A stretch of DNA of 64,000 bases, taken from the NCBI GenBank assembly GCA_964641155.1, contig CAZXJO010000003.1:124001-188000 (forward strand), given 5' to 3'. This DNA is from DTCV01 sp964641155. GTDB lineage: Archaea > Thermoproteota > Thermoprotei_A > Sulfolobales > NBVN01. Below the pieces are notes generated by a model. The model ran no database searches, was not told the origin of the DNA, and saw only the letters and a list, made by a program, of their open reading frames with translations. Both the position numbers and the translations under genes were made by a program. Of the stretch, positions 15,569 to 23,969 are shown piece after piece. Within the stretch, counting starts at the first letter, position 1. Every line of letters begins with the position of its first letter.

Positions 15569-16789
15569 TTGGTGCGTGTGAGTGTTGACGACCTATTCAA
15601 GAAAATCGTGGAGAGGAGCCTGACCTCCAACATATTCAACGATAGGGAGGTGTTGAGACCGGACTACATACCTAATGAGCTACCGCATAGAGACAACCAA
15701 ATAAGTAAGATCAGCTCTATATTAGCCCCAATATTCAGGGGTGAGAGGCCTAGTAATGTGTTTATATACGGGTTGACAGGTACTGGGAAGACCGCGGTGG
15801 TCAAATATGTCTTAATAAAGTTTGAAGAATACGCTAATAAGTTCGGGAGGCCTTTCAAATACGCTTACATTAACTGCAGATATGATGACACCACTTACAG
15901 GGTTCTGGCCAGGTTAGCCGACTCCGTGGGAGTTAAGATACCTTTCACAGGCCTCTCAACTTCGGAGGTTTTTAGAAGGATTACTTCAGCGTTGGATGGG
16001 TTGGGGATACCGCTAGTTGTTATTTTAGATGAAGTTGACTCCCTTGTCAAGAAATGCGGTGACGAACTCCTTTACAGGCTTACGAGGGTCAATGAAGAAC
16101 TTAAAAAGGCGAAGGTCACGATCGTAGGTATAACTAATGACGTTAACTTTATTGAGAGATTAGACCCTAGGGTTAAATCCAGCTTAGGGGAGGAGGAAGT
16201 CATATTCCCACCATACGACGCATTACAGCTCGAAGACATACTTTCACGTAGAGCTGTTAAAGCCTTTAAACCTGGGGTACTTGACGAAGGAGTGATCTCA
16301 TTATGCGCCTCAATAGCGGCTAAGGAGCATGGAGATGCTAGGAGGGCTTTAGACCTACTTAGGGTTGCCGGCGAAATAGCTGAGAGGGAATCCATGAGTA
16401 AGGTCGCTAAAGAACACGTACTGAGTGCTAGGATGGAGATAGAGAAGGATAGAGTGGCTGAGATTATCAAGACGCTACCATTGCACAGTAAACTCGTCCT
16501 CCTATCACTCACGGTGGATGGCAGTGAGAGCATGACCACAGGAGATGTTTACAATATCTACAGGGAGTTATGTAGGAATTTGAACGTAGACCCAGTCACT
16601 CAGAGGAGAGTTAGCGATATAATCAGCGAATTAGATATGGTGGGGATAATTAACGCTAAAGTAGTGAGTAGGGGGAGGTATGGGAAGACCAGGTTAATAA
16701 GCCTTAACGCCGACTTGAACACCTTAATCAAAGTTTTGAAGGAGGAAGGAAGATTTGAAAACATCATTAAAAACTTTAGGAGTAGATGA
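15569..16789 (+). CDS. cdc6: Orc1/Cdc6 replication initiator
   Basis: 406 residues. The AAA+ ATPase domain has Walker A GLTGTGKTAVV (about residues 70-80), Walker B PLVVILDEVDSL, sensor 1 VGITNDVNFIERLDPRV and the arginine-containing LGEEEVIFPPYDALQLEDIL. It ends in a winged-helix domain (ESMTTGDVYNIYRELCRNLNVDPVTQRRVSDIISELDMVGII). It binds origin recognition boxes and loads MCM. The start is TTG 15569 or GTG 15572, with a TATA-like AGTTTTAAATAG just upstream. I looked for ORB-like repeats in 15420-15568 and found no convincing set. It overlaps the DUF99 gene by 35 nt. Confidence 0.95.
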   Translation: MVRVSVDDLFKKIVERSLTSNIFNDREVLRPDYIPNELPHRDNQISKISSILAPIFRGERPSNVFIYGLTGTGKTAVVKYVLIKFEEYANKFGRPFKYAYINCRYDDTTYRVLARLADSVGVKIPFTGLSTSEVFRRITSALDGLGIPLVVILDEVDSLVKKCGDELLYRLTRVNEELKKAKVTIVGITNDVNFIERLDPRVKSSLGEEEVIFPPYDALQLEDILSRRAVKAFKPGVLDEGVISLCASIAAKEHGDARRALDLLRVAGEIAERESMSKVAKEHVLSARMEIEKDRVAEIIKTLPLHSKLVLLSLTVDGSESMTTGDVYNIYRELCRNLNVDPVTQRRVSDIISELDMVGIINAKVVSRGRYGKTRLISLNADLNTLIKVLKEEGRFENIIKNFRSR

Positions 16790-17378
16790 CGGTTACTTCC
16801 CACCTACATATAAGAAATCTGGTAATAAGAAGACATTACTAGTCGCGGTATCCTGTGAAGGAGTCAACCTAACATCAGTTAGGATAGGTAGTATAACAGT
16901 TGACGGACTGGACGGGACGTCATCAGTGCTTGAATGCGTTAAATCCCCAGAGACCACCACATACGCAGCCATATTCCTTGACGGAATAACCTATGCAGGT
17001 TTTAACGTGGTGGACCCGAAGGTAATTTACAGTGAGACCTCAACACCAGTAGTAACGGTGTTTAAGCACCGCTTAGACCTTGAATTGATTAAGAAAGCAC
17101 TTATCAGGAACTTCGACGATTGGACGGAGAGGTATAGAACAATTGAGGAAAACTACCTCAATTCCGGCGAAATTGTGACCCCAAAAGGTAATTTACTCAT
17201 ATCTTGCGTAGGTATAAGTCACGCTAACGCGCTTAAAATCATATTAGATACCCAGAACATCAATCAATACCCCGAAGCCCTGAGAGTGGCTGATGTAATA
17301 GCCTCAGGACTTACCAGAAACGCCCACATATTAAACGTCATTAATCAACAGAGCCGTAGTTCTCAGCAAACACTTTAA
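16755..17378 (+). CDS. DUF99 family protein (endonuclease V-like fold)
   Basis: 207 residues. The start is the TTG at 16755, inside the cdc6 3' end, preceded by GGAGGAAGGA. The N-terminal GVDDGYFPP, then LLVAVSCEGVNLTSVRIGSITVDGLDG and YAAIFLDGITYAGFNVVD, follow the archaeal DUF99 family, which is structurally related to endonuclease V. The biochemical role is unknown; a nucleic-acid function fits its coupling to cdc6. Its 3' end overlaps the convergent metzincin-like gene by 38 nt. Confidence 0.8.
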   Translation: MKTSLKTLGVDDGYFPPTYKKSGNKKTLLVAVSCEGVNLTSVRIGSITVDGLDGTSSVLECVKSPETTTYAAIFLDGITYAGFNVVDPKVIYSETSTPVVTVFKHRLDLELIKKALIRNFDDWTERYRTIEENYLNSGEIVTPKGNLLISCVGISHANALKIILDTQNINQYPEALRVADVIASGLTRNAHILNVINQQSRSSQQTL

Positions 17379-18690
17379 GGGCGGCCAACAAGTTGCTGTT
17401 AAACTCGTAAGCACTAACCCTTCCCTCATAGCTGACCTCAAACCTAACCACGCCGTCCCTTACGATGCGTAGTACAACCCCAGGTATGTCCTTAGACGTG
17501 TACACCCTCTTCAATGCTGGGAGAGTTACACAAAGGGCTTCAACATCTATACCCAGCCCATCCAACTTAGTCCTCAAATCCGCCCTTCCCTCAAAATCCT
17601 CAACCATGTAAATGCTCCGTGCTAAGCCTATTAGGTCACCTAAAGTAATTGCTTTACGTCCACTGATGCTGGAAGAGTGCTTCAACATCACGGACTCATA
17701 GAAGAGATTATGGATCCACGACCCGTCAAACTCGTGGAGATTAGGGTGCTGAAGACCTAGTATGTGACCGATCTCGTGAACAAGCACATCGGCCCTCCTC
17801 GAACTCAAAAATACGTAGTTTCCATAGGTGAGAGCTAGCAAGACATCCTCACCGAACCTTATGGGTTTGGGTACCTCAACAACTACTATTAGGTCGTCAC
17901 TTAGAACCTTCCTCAATACCTCCAACATCCTGAAGAGCTCACCGAACTCCAATTCGTTACCGTACGGCATGAAGAACTCGTAATTATGTTGGGTATCATT
18001 AATAAACACTAACGTTGTTGCGTAATTGAACACCGATCTAATGGTGTAGAGCCAAACATTAAATGATTCCCCATAAATGCCCGGCAGTGAATCAGCGGGC
18101 ATTACACGGTAGGCGTACACACATCCACTAAGATTGCAATGCATGACATCGTAAGTTAGGACAACAACCCTTAACTCTACCGTTCCATGCGTTACATACT
18201 TAACGGTTGGCATGATGGTTCCTTCAAAGAAATCTGCCAAGCAAAACTTCCTGTACGTAAACGCTCCCAAACTCCTTTCAAGTCTCAAAACCCACGTCCC
18301 CATACCGCGGACGGTTAAGTTAACAGTTATGGTCCTAACAACACTGTTATTCATTAAGTCCACTTCATCCAGCATTGAGCCCTCAAAATACTTGCTCCCC
18401 ACCATCAGGTCAGGGGGTTCTGAGTAATCATCGTAGATTATCTTTGAGACGCATATTAAGCCTCTGCAATTCCTCACCATCTTCGAGGCGTTTATTAAAA
18501 ACGTGCAGGATTCATGTGACTCATCAATAGGCCGCTCACACACCTCAAATCCAACAACCTCTTTACTATACATACCCAATAATTTGGTGGTAAGGGGTCC
18601 GCCTGAAGAAATCTGGAGGAGCGCGTAGGTAGCTACGAATGCGGTCAGTAAGACCGAAACGGGTAGTAATGCCTTACTGATTGTGAACAT
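17341..18690 (-). CDS. Secreted/membrane-anchored metzincin-like metalloprotease
   Basis: 449 residues. Residues 8-27 (LLPVSVLLTAFVATYALLQI) form a signal peptide or anchor. The catalytic site VLVHEIGHILGLQH has zinc ligands His about 305, 309 and 315 and general base Glu306, followed by YESVMLKH with the Met-turn about 20 residues on. This is the HExxHxxGxxH metzincin layout. The extracellular region has several Cys that could form disulfides. Presumed to digest or process extracellular or envelope proteins. Unrelated in N-terminal sequence to the archaemetzincins I know. Convergent overlap with DUF99. Confidence 0.75.
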   Translation of the reverse strand: MFTISKALLPVSVLLTAFVATYALLQISSGGPLTTKLLGMYSKEVVGFEVCERPIDESHESCTFLINASKMVRNCRGLICVSKIIYDDYSEPPDLMVGSKYFEGSMLDEVDLMNNSVVRTITVNLTVRGMGTWVLRLERSLGAFTYRKFCLADFFEGTIMPTVKYVTHGTVELRVVVLTYDVMHCNLSGCVYAYRVMPADSLPGIYGESFNVWLYTIRSVFNYATTLVFINDTQHNYEFFMPYGNELEFGELFRMLEVLRKVLSDDLIVVVEVPKPIRFGEDVLLALTYGNYVFLSSRRADVLVHEIGHILGLQHPNLHEFDGSWIHNLFYESVMLKHSSSISGRKAITLGDLIGLARSIYMVEDFEGRADLRTKLDGLGIDVEALCVTLPALKRVYTSKDIPGVVLRIVRDGVVRFEVSYEGRVSAYEFNSNLLAALKVFAENYGSVD

Positions 18691-18721
18691 TATCCCAATT
18701 ATGGTTTAACAACTACGCCGT

Positions 18722-20119
18722 TTAAATATGTAGAACAGAAAGTAACGAAGTAGCGACTAAGAAGTAAGTAGTAGTCGTTATGATATCGCCTATTGTAGTT
18801 ATTAGTGGCGCTGAGATCGATGCCGGATCCACTCTGAAACGCGAGAGGAGTAACGGGAGCAAGGCCCCAAATAAGTCTGTCACTATGGTGGAAACTATTA
18901 ACGCGACTGACACCACCGTGCCAACAACGGCTGCCTGCATCACCGACATGTAGGTGATGAACGTTATGGTAGCACCTATCGAGAATGAAACCGGCGCCAG
19001 CAAAGTTATCAGCGACAGCGATACCACTAACTCCTTCTTCAACACCCTTACAATATCCTGCGGCCCTATCTCACCTACAGCTAAACTCCTTATTATGAAG
19101 GTGGATGCCTGAGAACCCACGTTGCCTGAATTATCTGAGAGCATGGGGAGGAATGCAGCTAGGACAGCCACCCGCTCAATAACTCCAACAAAGGAAGCTA
19201 CTATCCCGCCACTCACGGTATTCATTAAATACAAATAAACCAACGGTAAGAACCTACTTTTAACAATTGAGAGAGGGTTAGCGGTTAAGTACCTACCCCT
19301 GACGTCCTGTATGAAGCCTCCAAACTTAAGCAAGTCCTCACCGTACTCGTTCACCACCACGTCCAGGACGTCATCGATTGTGACCGCCCCTAATAACTTA
19401 CCCTCCTCACCAACTACCGGGATCTCAAGCAGGTCGTACTTTATTGCTGTCCTAGCAACTTCCTCACGGTGTGATGTAACGTTTACCACTGCTGGTGGTT
19501 TCGAAACAACATCCTTGAGAGGTTTATCCCTGCCAAGGGATATGAAGGACTTAACATCAATCCAGCCTACCAGCCTCCCCCTCTCATCCACAACGTAAAC
19601 GTAAAAGTGCTTATCATACAGCCCTAACTCACTCTTAGTTAAGTACTCCTTAATAGCCTCCCCCACAGTTATTTTATGAGAAAACACTGGTATCTGAGGC
19701 GTCATCACGCTGCCTACGCTCTCGCTAGGAAATTTAAGAAGTGATAAAACCTCAACCATTTTCCAATGCGGTAATAGGTTGATTAACTTCGTTCTAAACC
19801 TAGGGGGGACCTTAAGCAAGAAGTCTGCAACCTCATCAGAGGGCATCTCGATAACGACTTTCACCATGTCATCGAGACCCCGCAACCTCAGTAATTCGAA
19901 TATTACGTCCTCAGGCAACTTGTTGAGGACGGGCCTTAAGTTAGTTAGAGGTACGTATGATAAAACCTTACTTCTCCTACTGATGTCCAGACGCTCTAAA
20001 ACCCATACGTATTCATAGGGAGGGAGCTTGGATAAAAACTCTATTAACGAATTAACATCCTCACTCTCCAAAACTTCCTCCAACTTAGTCAGTAACGCCT
20101 CTAGTTCCTCAGCGGACAT
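18722..20119 (-). CDS. mgtE: MgtE magnesium transporter
   Basis: 465 residues in the standard order: an acidic alpha-helical N domain (about 1-125), two CBS domains (VMTQIPV-type entry at about 130 through LLGAVTIDDVLDVVVNEYGEDLL at about 250), a plug helix and five transmembrane helices (about 285-465). The pore block LPMLSDNSGNVGSQA and the repeated PLLLSRFRVDPASISAPLITTIGD carry the Mg2+-coordinating Asp. The cytosolic N and CBS domains sense Mg2+ and close the channel. The VMTPQIPVFSHKITVGEAI segment marks the first CBS. Alone on its strand. Confidence 0.95.
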   Translation of the reverse strand: MSAEELEALLTKLEEVLESEDVNSLIEFLSKLPPYEYVWVLERLDISRRSKVLSYVPLTNLRPVLNKLPEDVIFELLRLRGLDDMVKVVIEMPSDEVADFLLKVPPRFRTKLINLLPHWKMVEVLSLLKFPSESVGSVMTPQIPVFSHKITVGEAIKEYLTKSELGLYDKHFYVYVVDERGRLVGWIDVKSFISLGRDKPLKDVVSKPPAVVNVTSHREEVARTAIKYDLLEIPVVGEEGKLLGAVTIDDVLDVVVNEYGEDLLKFGGFIQDVRGRYLTANPLSIVKSRFLPLVYLYLMNTVSGGIVASFVGVIERVAVLAAFLPMLSDNSGNVGSQASTFIIRSLAVGEIGPQDIVRVLKKELVVSLSLITLLAPVSFSIGATITFITYMSVMQAAVVGTVVSVALIVSTIVTDLFGALLPLLLSRFRVDPASISAPLITTIGDIITTTTYFLVATSLLSVLHI

Positions 20120-20253
20120 CGTTGGAACACCTCAAACCCCTGAAATATCAAACCACTTAGGGGTTATTATTTTCGCTTCATCACACACCTCAAATCAAAA
20201 TTGATGTAGTATGACGCCAGCCATCCCAGCCTATTATTAACTTTCACCCCGGT

Positions 20254-20350
20254 TTCATGGGAGGGCCATCTGGATTAATAGATGAAACACACTCAAAGCA
20301 GACCGCCAGACGCGGTAGTAAACCATACACAGAGACAGCTTCATAACCCA
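20254..20350 (+). repeat. Dispersed intergenic repeat, copy 4 (97 nt)
   Basis: Identical over 97 nt to copy 3 (14034-14130). Upstream of it CTTTCACCCC also appears immediately before copy 2, hinting at an extended left end. It sits in the 346-nt gap 20120-20465 between the mgtE start and the 3' end of the MoaD-MoaE gene. No open frame is seen in the rest of the gap. Confidence 0.9.
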
Positions 20351-20465
20351 TATAAACATTTATGTTATTGATGCAGAAAGCCGGGCAAAGTGGTGTATAT
20401 GGAAGTGGGCGTTTGTTAAGGTAAAACCGCGTTAGGGCTCGGTCCCCAAACCGAATATTACGAAC

Positions 20466-21182
20466 CTAACCTTCGCTCTTGAACCTCACACCATCACCTA
20501 ATACCCAATAACTGCCATCATCCCTTTTCTCCAACTTCCATATCCCGGTCTCATGTTTGACTCTTTCAATGATTTCGGTTAATGCAGGAATGACATCACG
20601 TCTACTCACACCAGCTACGGCAACCCAGAGAACTTCATCCCCCTGTTTAAAGCTGCCAACCCTATGGAAAACCTTAGCAGCTAAGATCCTGTTATTTTTC
20701 TCGATTACATCGTTTAGGATTTTATTTAAAGCCCTTAAGGTGAATTCCTCATTAACTTCATACGTTAACTCGTGGACCTTAACTCCGTCGACAATGCCTT
20801 TAACAAAGCCGATGTATATGGCGATGGCACCACAACTTTCGATACCTTCCACATCCTTAATGCCCTTGACCACGTCATCTAATGACACCCTATCGTCCTT
20901 GCCTAGAAGCCTTACCTCTACGGAACCGCCTGAAGGAGGCGGCATTATGTCTATGATGTCGTTATCATTTAATGTGGTTTTTAATTCACTATCAGATACC
21001 GGCTGGTGATTACGTAGGATTATGGATGCCCCGGATTCTATGAAACTTCTAAGTCTTGGGTACTTCTCAGACAGATTCGTAAGTAAGTCCTTTAAAGTAC
21101 ACCCCTCTTGCAAAAATAAGACCTCCTGAGAGCACTTCGTCAGCTCCCTAAATAGGGCATAGTATCTAACCCTGACGTTCAT
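20466..21182 (-). CDS. MoaD-MoaE fusion, molybdopterin synthase
   Basis: 238 residues. Residues 1-86 are a MoaD ubiquitin-like domain ending IDIMPPPSGGS, with the di-glycine at 85-86. Residues about 90-238 are MoaE, with KHETGIWKLEKRDDGSYWVLG carrying the active-site lysines and FHRVGSFKQGDEVLWVAV. The enzyme inserts two sulfurs into cPMP to make molybdopterin for molybdenum or tungsten enzymes. MoaD normally needs a free C-terminal Gly for thiocarboxylation, so this fusion must be cleaved after Gly86, as reported for M. tuberculosis MoaX, or work differently. No other moa gene is adjacent. Confidence 0.92.
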   Translation of the reverse strand: MNVRVRYYALFRELTKCSQEVLFLQEGCTLKDLLTNLSEKYPRLRSFIESGASIILRNHQPVSDSELKTTLNDNDIIDIMPPPSGGSVEVRLLGKDDRVSLDDVVKGIKDVEGIESCGAIAIYIGFVKGIVDGVKVHELTYEVNEEFTLRALNKILNDVIEKNNRILAAKVFHRVGSFKQGDEVLWVAVAGVSRRDVIPALTEIIERVKHETGIWKLEKRDDGSYWVLGDGVRFKSEG

Positions 21183-21219
21183 GATCGCCTAACCCCATAA
21201 TGGCTCTAATTATTCACAA

Positions 21220-21918
21220 CTACTCCGCCTTAAAAATTTCGCTTAAATCCCTACCATGGCAGAACATCGCTAAGTACTTGCACGACCTCTCCACAGCTTC
21301 TCTAACTAGTAGGTGTGGAACCCCCGGAGCACCATAAGCAACTACTAATACGTTCTTAGTGCTTAAATCCACAGAAGCTGCCTTCGAGTCCCTATGCGGG
21401 TATATGTGTAGGATCGAGTTGGAGTCTGAGAGAACCACTTCACCCCCATTAAGATCCCTTACGTTGTCATCAATATCTACCATCCTCTCACCTGTTCTGG
21501 AGTGACGAAGTTCTAAAGGGCCTTTAACTTTATCAAAATCGAAAACACTTATAGGTATTAAGGTCTCCAAACTGGCTATGTTACATGCATCAACCACGTT
21601 ATTAATGAGGGGGAACGAACCGCTCTTAAGCACCCGCCTCAGCAATGCCTCACTGCTCACCCTTACTTTAGTTGGATCTATGCCTAGCCGCCACATAACG
21701 TTCCTATAAGACCTGATGGTGGGTAAGTCTTTAATGGTCTCAACCCTGTAGGACTTCAATAAGTCGTCAACTAACCTACGTGAGTACTCCCTCACATCAA
21801 CCCTTCCCTTCTCTACATACACGTCGCTCACGAATCCGTAGTAGGAGAAGATACCTAACAGCTTGACGTCATGGCTCACTGTGAACTCAACGTTCAATTG
21901 AAACACCTCAATAGACAT
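21220..21918 (-). CDS. B3/4-domain protein (tRNA-editing-like)
   Basis: 232 residues matching the free-standing B3/B4 domain of PheRS beta. Characteristic blocks are RSYRNVMWRLGIDPTKVRVSSEALLRRVL, PLINNVVDACNIASLETLIPISVFD and GEVVLSDSNSILHIYPHRDS. In PheT this domain hydrolyses Tyr-tRNA(Phe); stand-alone copies are predicted to clear mischarged tRNA or sense aminoacyl species. It lies 37 nt upstream of the MoaD-MoaE gene on the same strand. Confidence 0.85.
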   Translation of the reverse strand: MSIEVFQLNVEFTVSHDVKLLGIFSYYGFVSDVYVEKGRVDVREYSRRLVDDLLKSYRVETIKDLPTIRSYRNVMWRLGIDPTKVRVSSEALLRRVLKSGSFPLINNVVDACNIASLETLIPISVFDFDKVKGPLELRHSRTGERMVDIDDNVRDLNGGEVVLSDSNSILHIYPHRDSKAASVDLSTKNVLVVAYGAPGVPHLLVREAVERSCKYLAMFCHGRDLSEIFKAE

Positions 21919-21947
21919 AACTATCTAGACTATTAAACTGCTAACCA

Positions 21948-22832
21948 TTAAATCAAGTTTAAAGCGCTGAACGTCAATGTTAATGCTACGGAAGCCGTCG
22001 TTATTAAGGTACCTATGAAGTGCCTAATACTCAATTTTTCATTGCTCAGCCTCCTAGATATGAGCTGAGTTATTAGCGGGCCAATAGAGTTTACCAAGGT
22101 GGATATGAAAGTACCTACGAGCTTAAGCGCGTAGAGGAAAACCAAAAAACCACCTACATGGGTGAAGAACCCTGACGTAAGTACGCATATGATGCCGCGC
22201 CTATCCACCTTTTTAAAATCAGGTAGATGTTTGATACCCAGCAAAGTGAATATCGTGGCTATGAAGAACGACCTCAGCAACGCTATCAACATAGCATCAA
22301 CCCCGAATGTGAGGTAACGACTTATAACTGTTGCGGTACCCCAAAGAATTGCAGGCACATACGCCATCAAGAAGTTGTAGGGCGTGATCCTCGAGGATGT
22401 TCCCCCATCCTTCAAGGCTATGTATATACCTAAGAGCGCTAATGGTGTGAAGAAAGATGCGTAAACACCCCCTACCTCGCCAAGCAGTAGGAACGCGAGG
22501 ACCTGAGCTATAAGTATGTACTGGTACGCTATTAGTATAGCTCTCCAACTACCTAACCTCTTAATAGCCTCCATATAGAAGAGGTCGCTAACGCCTATCA
22601 AGACCCCTGAAATCAGTATCAGTGTTAGGTCGTAGCAACTTAGCGTGTAGTCTATTACCCTGTTGATGGTTAAGGGGAGTAAGATCAGGAACGCGATTAA
22701 CGCCCTAACACCAGTAACCACAACTAAGTTAGTATCCGACTTAAGTCCTTGCTTGATCGCTATAGGTGCTAAAGACCATGAAACAGTAGCTATCACAGCC
22801 GCTCCAATACCGACTATAGGGTCCTCCATCAT
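21948..22832 (-). CDS. EamA/DMT-family transporter
   Basis: 294 residues with about ten transmembrane helices arranged as two EamA repeats. The first starts GAAVIATVSWSLAPIAIKQGL, the second NFLMAYVPAILWGTATVISRYL. SGVLIGVSDLFYMEAIKRLG and PLITQLISRRLSNEKLSI mark the conserved ends of the halves. A drug/metabolite exporter or importer of unknown substrate. It lies 40 nt downstream of hypE and 30 nt upstream of the B3/4 gene, a probable operon by spacing rather than by shared function. Confidence 0.88.
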   Translation of the reverse strand: MMEDPIVGIGAAVIATVSWSLAPIAIKQGLKSDTNLVVVTGVRALIAFLILLPLTINRVIDYTLSCYDLTLILISGVLIGVSDLFYMEAIKRLGSWRAILIAYQYILIAQVLAFLLLGEVGGVYASFFTPLALLGIYIALKDGGTSSRITPYNFLMAYVPAILWGTATVISRYLTFGVDAMLIALLRSFFIATIFTLLGIKHLPDFKKVDRRGIICVLTSGFFTHVGGFLVFLYALKLVGTFISTLVNSIGPLITQLISRRLSNEKLSIRHFIGTLITTASVALTLTFSALNLI

Positions 22833-22871
22833 ACCACGAACTACATTAAAGGTCTTGGGAATATAAAACTG

Positions 22872-23921
22872 TTAGCAAATCCGGGGCACTGGGGAGGATA
22901 AGGACTCCACGAAGGTTAACCCGCCCACCTCAGTCCTGGCAAGTACTTTACCCTTAACCAACTCCGAGAACGGTTTGACGACATCCCCTATGATTGATGC
23001 GTTACTTAGCCCTAGGCCGTGGAGTTCTTTGACTAAATCCTCAGCAACTTCCGGATCAACAGCCAGTACGGCCACACCCTCTGAGGCAACGTTGAGTGGG
23101 TCTATGCCCAGCATGTCTAAGAACCTCCCTACGGGGTCCTTCACCGGTATCTTACTTCTTTCAATCACTATTGTAAGTTCCTTATTTAGAACCCATTCGT
23201 TCAGCGTCGATGCCAAACCACCCCTCGTGGGGTCCCTGGCAGCGTGGATGTAATCGGCGTAAGAATCCAATATTGGCAACAAATACTTGGATAGAGGTCT
23301 GACGTCGCTGAAGAGCTCTTTAGCGTTATCAAGCAACCCCAACTGCGATGCTATTATAGTAGCCCCGTGGTCGGCAATATGGCCAGTGACGATTATCTTA
23401 TCACCATCTCTGATGTTTGTGTCGACAATTAACCTACGCGCTATCCCTATGCCAGCCGTAGTTATTACGACCCCGTCGAGAGCCCCCTTAGGCATTACTT
23501 TAAAGTCACCTCCCAGTAGGGCTACGCCTTCAGATATTGCCGTGGTCACCAACGACTTAATTAAACGCTCCAGCAATTCCATCTGCATACCCTCCTCAAC
23601 AACTACAGCGTCCACCAAACCTACTGGTCTGGCCCCCATCATCAGTAAGTCGTTGATCGTTCCTGAAGCAGCTAAAACGCCTAAATCACCTCCTGGGAAG
23701 ATCAGAGGTTTAACGGTGTAGGAGTCTATGCTTATAACGACGTACTCCTCACCTACCTTAACCGCGACTCCATCGTCTAGCAGGTCGAGGCCAACTCCCC
23801 CCAAAGCCTTCCTAAAGCCCTCGGGAACTTTCGAGACTATTAGCTCATTAATGAGATTCAACATGTCCTTACCACCGCCCCCGTGGCTTAAAGTCACCAC
23901 CTTGGGAAGCACCTGCACCAA
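22872..23921 (-). CDS. hypE: Hydrogenase maturation protein HypE
   Basis: 349 residues with the AIR-synthase fold. The N-terminal SHGGGGKDMLNLI, then VISIDSYTVKPLIFPGGDLG and GTINDLLMMGARP are HypE hallmarks. The protein ends SSPVPRIC, whose terminal Cys is converted to thiocyanate and delivers cyanide to the [NiFe] hydrogenase active site. This implies a [NiFe] hydrogenase elsewhere in the genome, since no hypABCDF or hydrogenase genes lie in the window. It is about 50 nt downstream of a radical SAM gene on the same strand. An AIR-synthase-like relative without the PRxC tail is at 33943. Confidence 0.92.
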   Translation of the reverse strand: MVQVLPKVVTLSHGGGGKDMLNLINELIVSKVPEGFRKALGGVGLDLLDDGVAVKVGEEYVVISIDSYTVKPLIFPGGDLGVLAASGTINDLLMMGARPVGLVDAVVVEEGMQMELLERLIKSLVTTAISEGVALLGGDFKVMPKGALDGVVITTAGIGIARRLIVDTNIRDGDKIIVTGHIADHGATIIASQLGLLDNAKELFSDVRPLSKYLLPILDSYADYIHAARDPTRGGLASTLNEWVLNKELTIVIERSKIPVKDPVGRFLDMLGIDPLNVASEGVAVLAVDPEVAEDLVKELHGLGLSNASIIGDVVKPFSELVKGKVLARTEVGGLTFVESLSSPVPRIC

Positions 23922-23969
23922 TCCCCCTAATCCCCTAGCACTGTCTGGTTAATTAACTTGAACAGGATT

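Noticed and set aside
16072..16539. Long antisense frame inside cdc6
   Set aside because: It mirrors a well-conserved AAA+ gene and is Ser/Leu-rich, typical of shadow frames.
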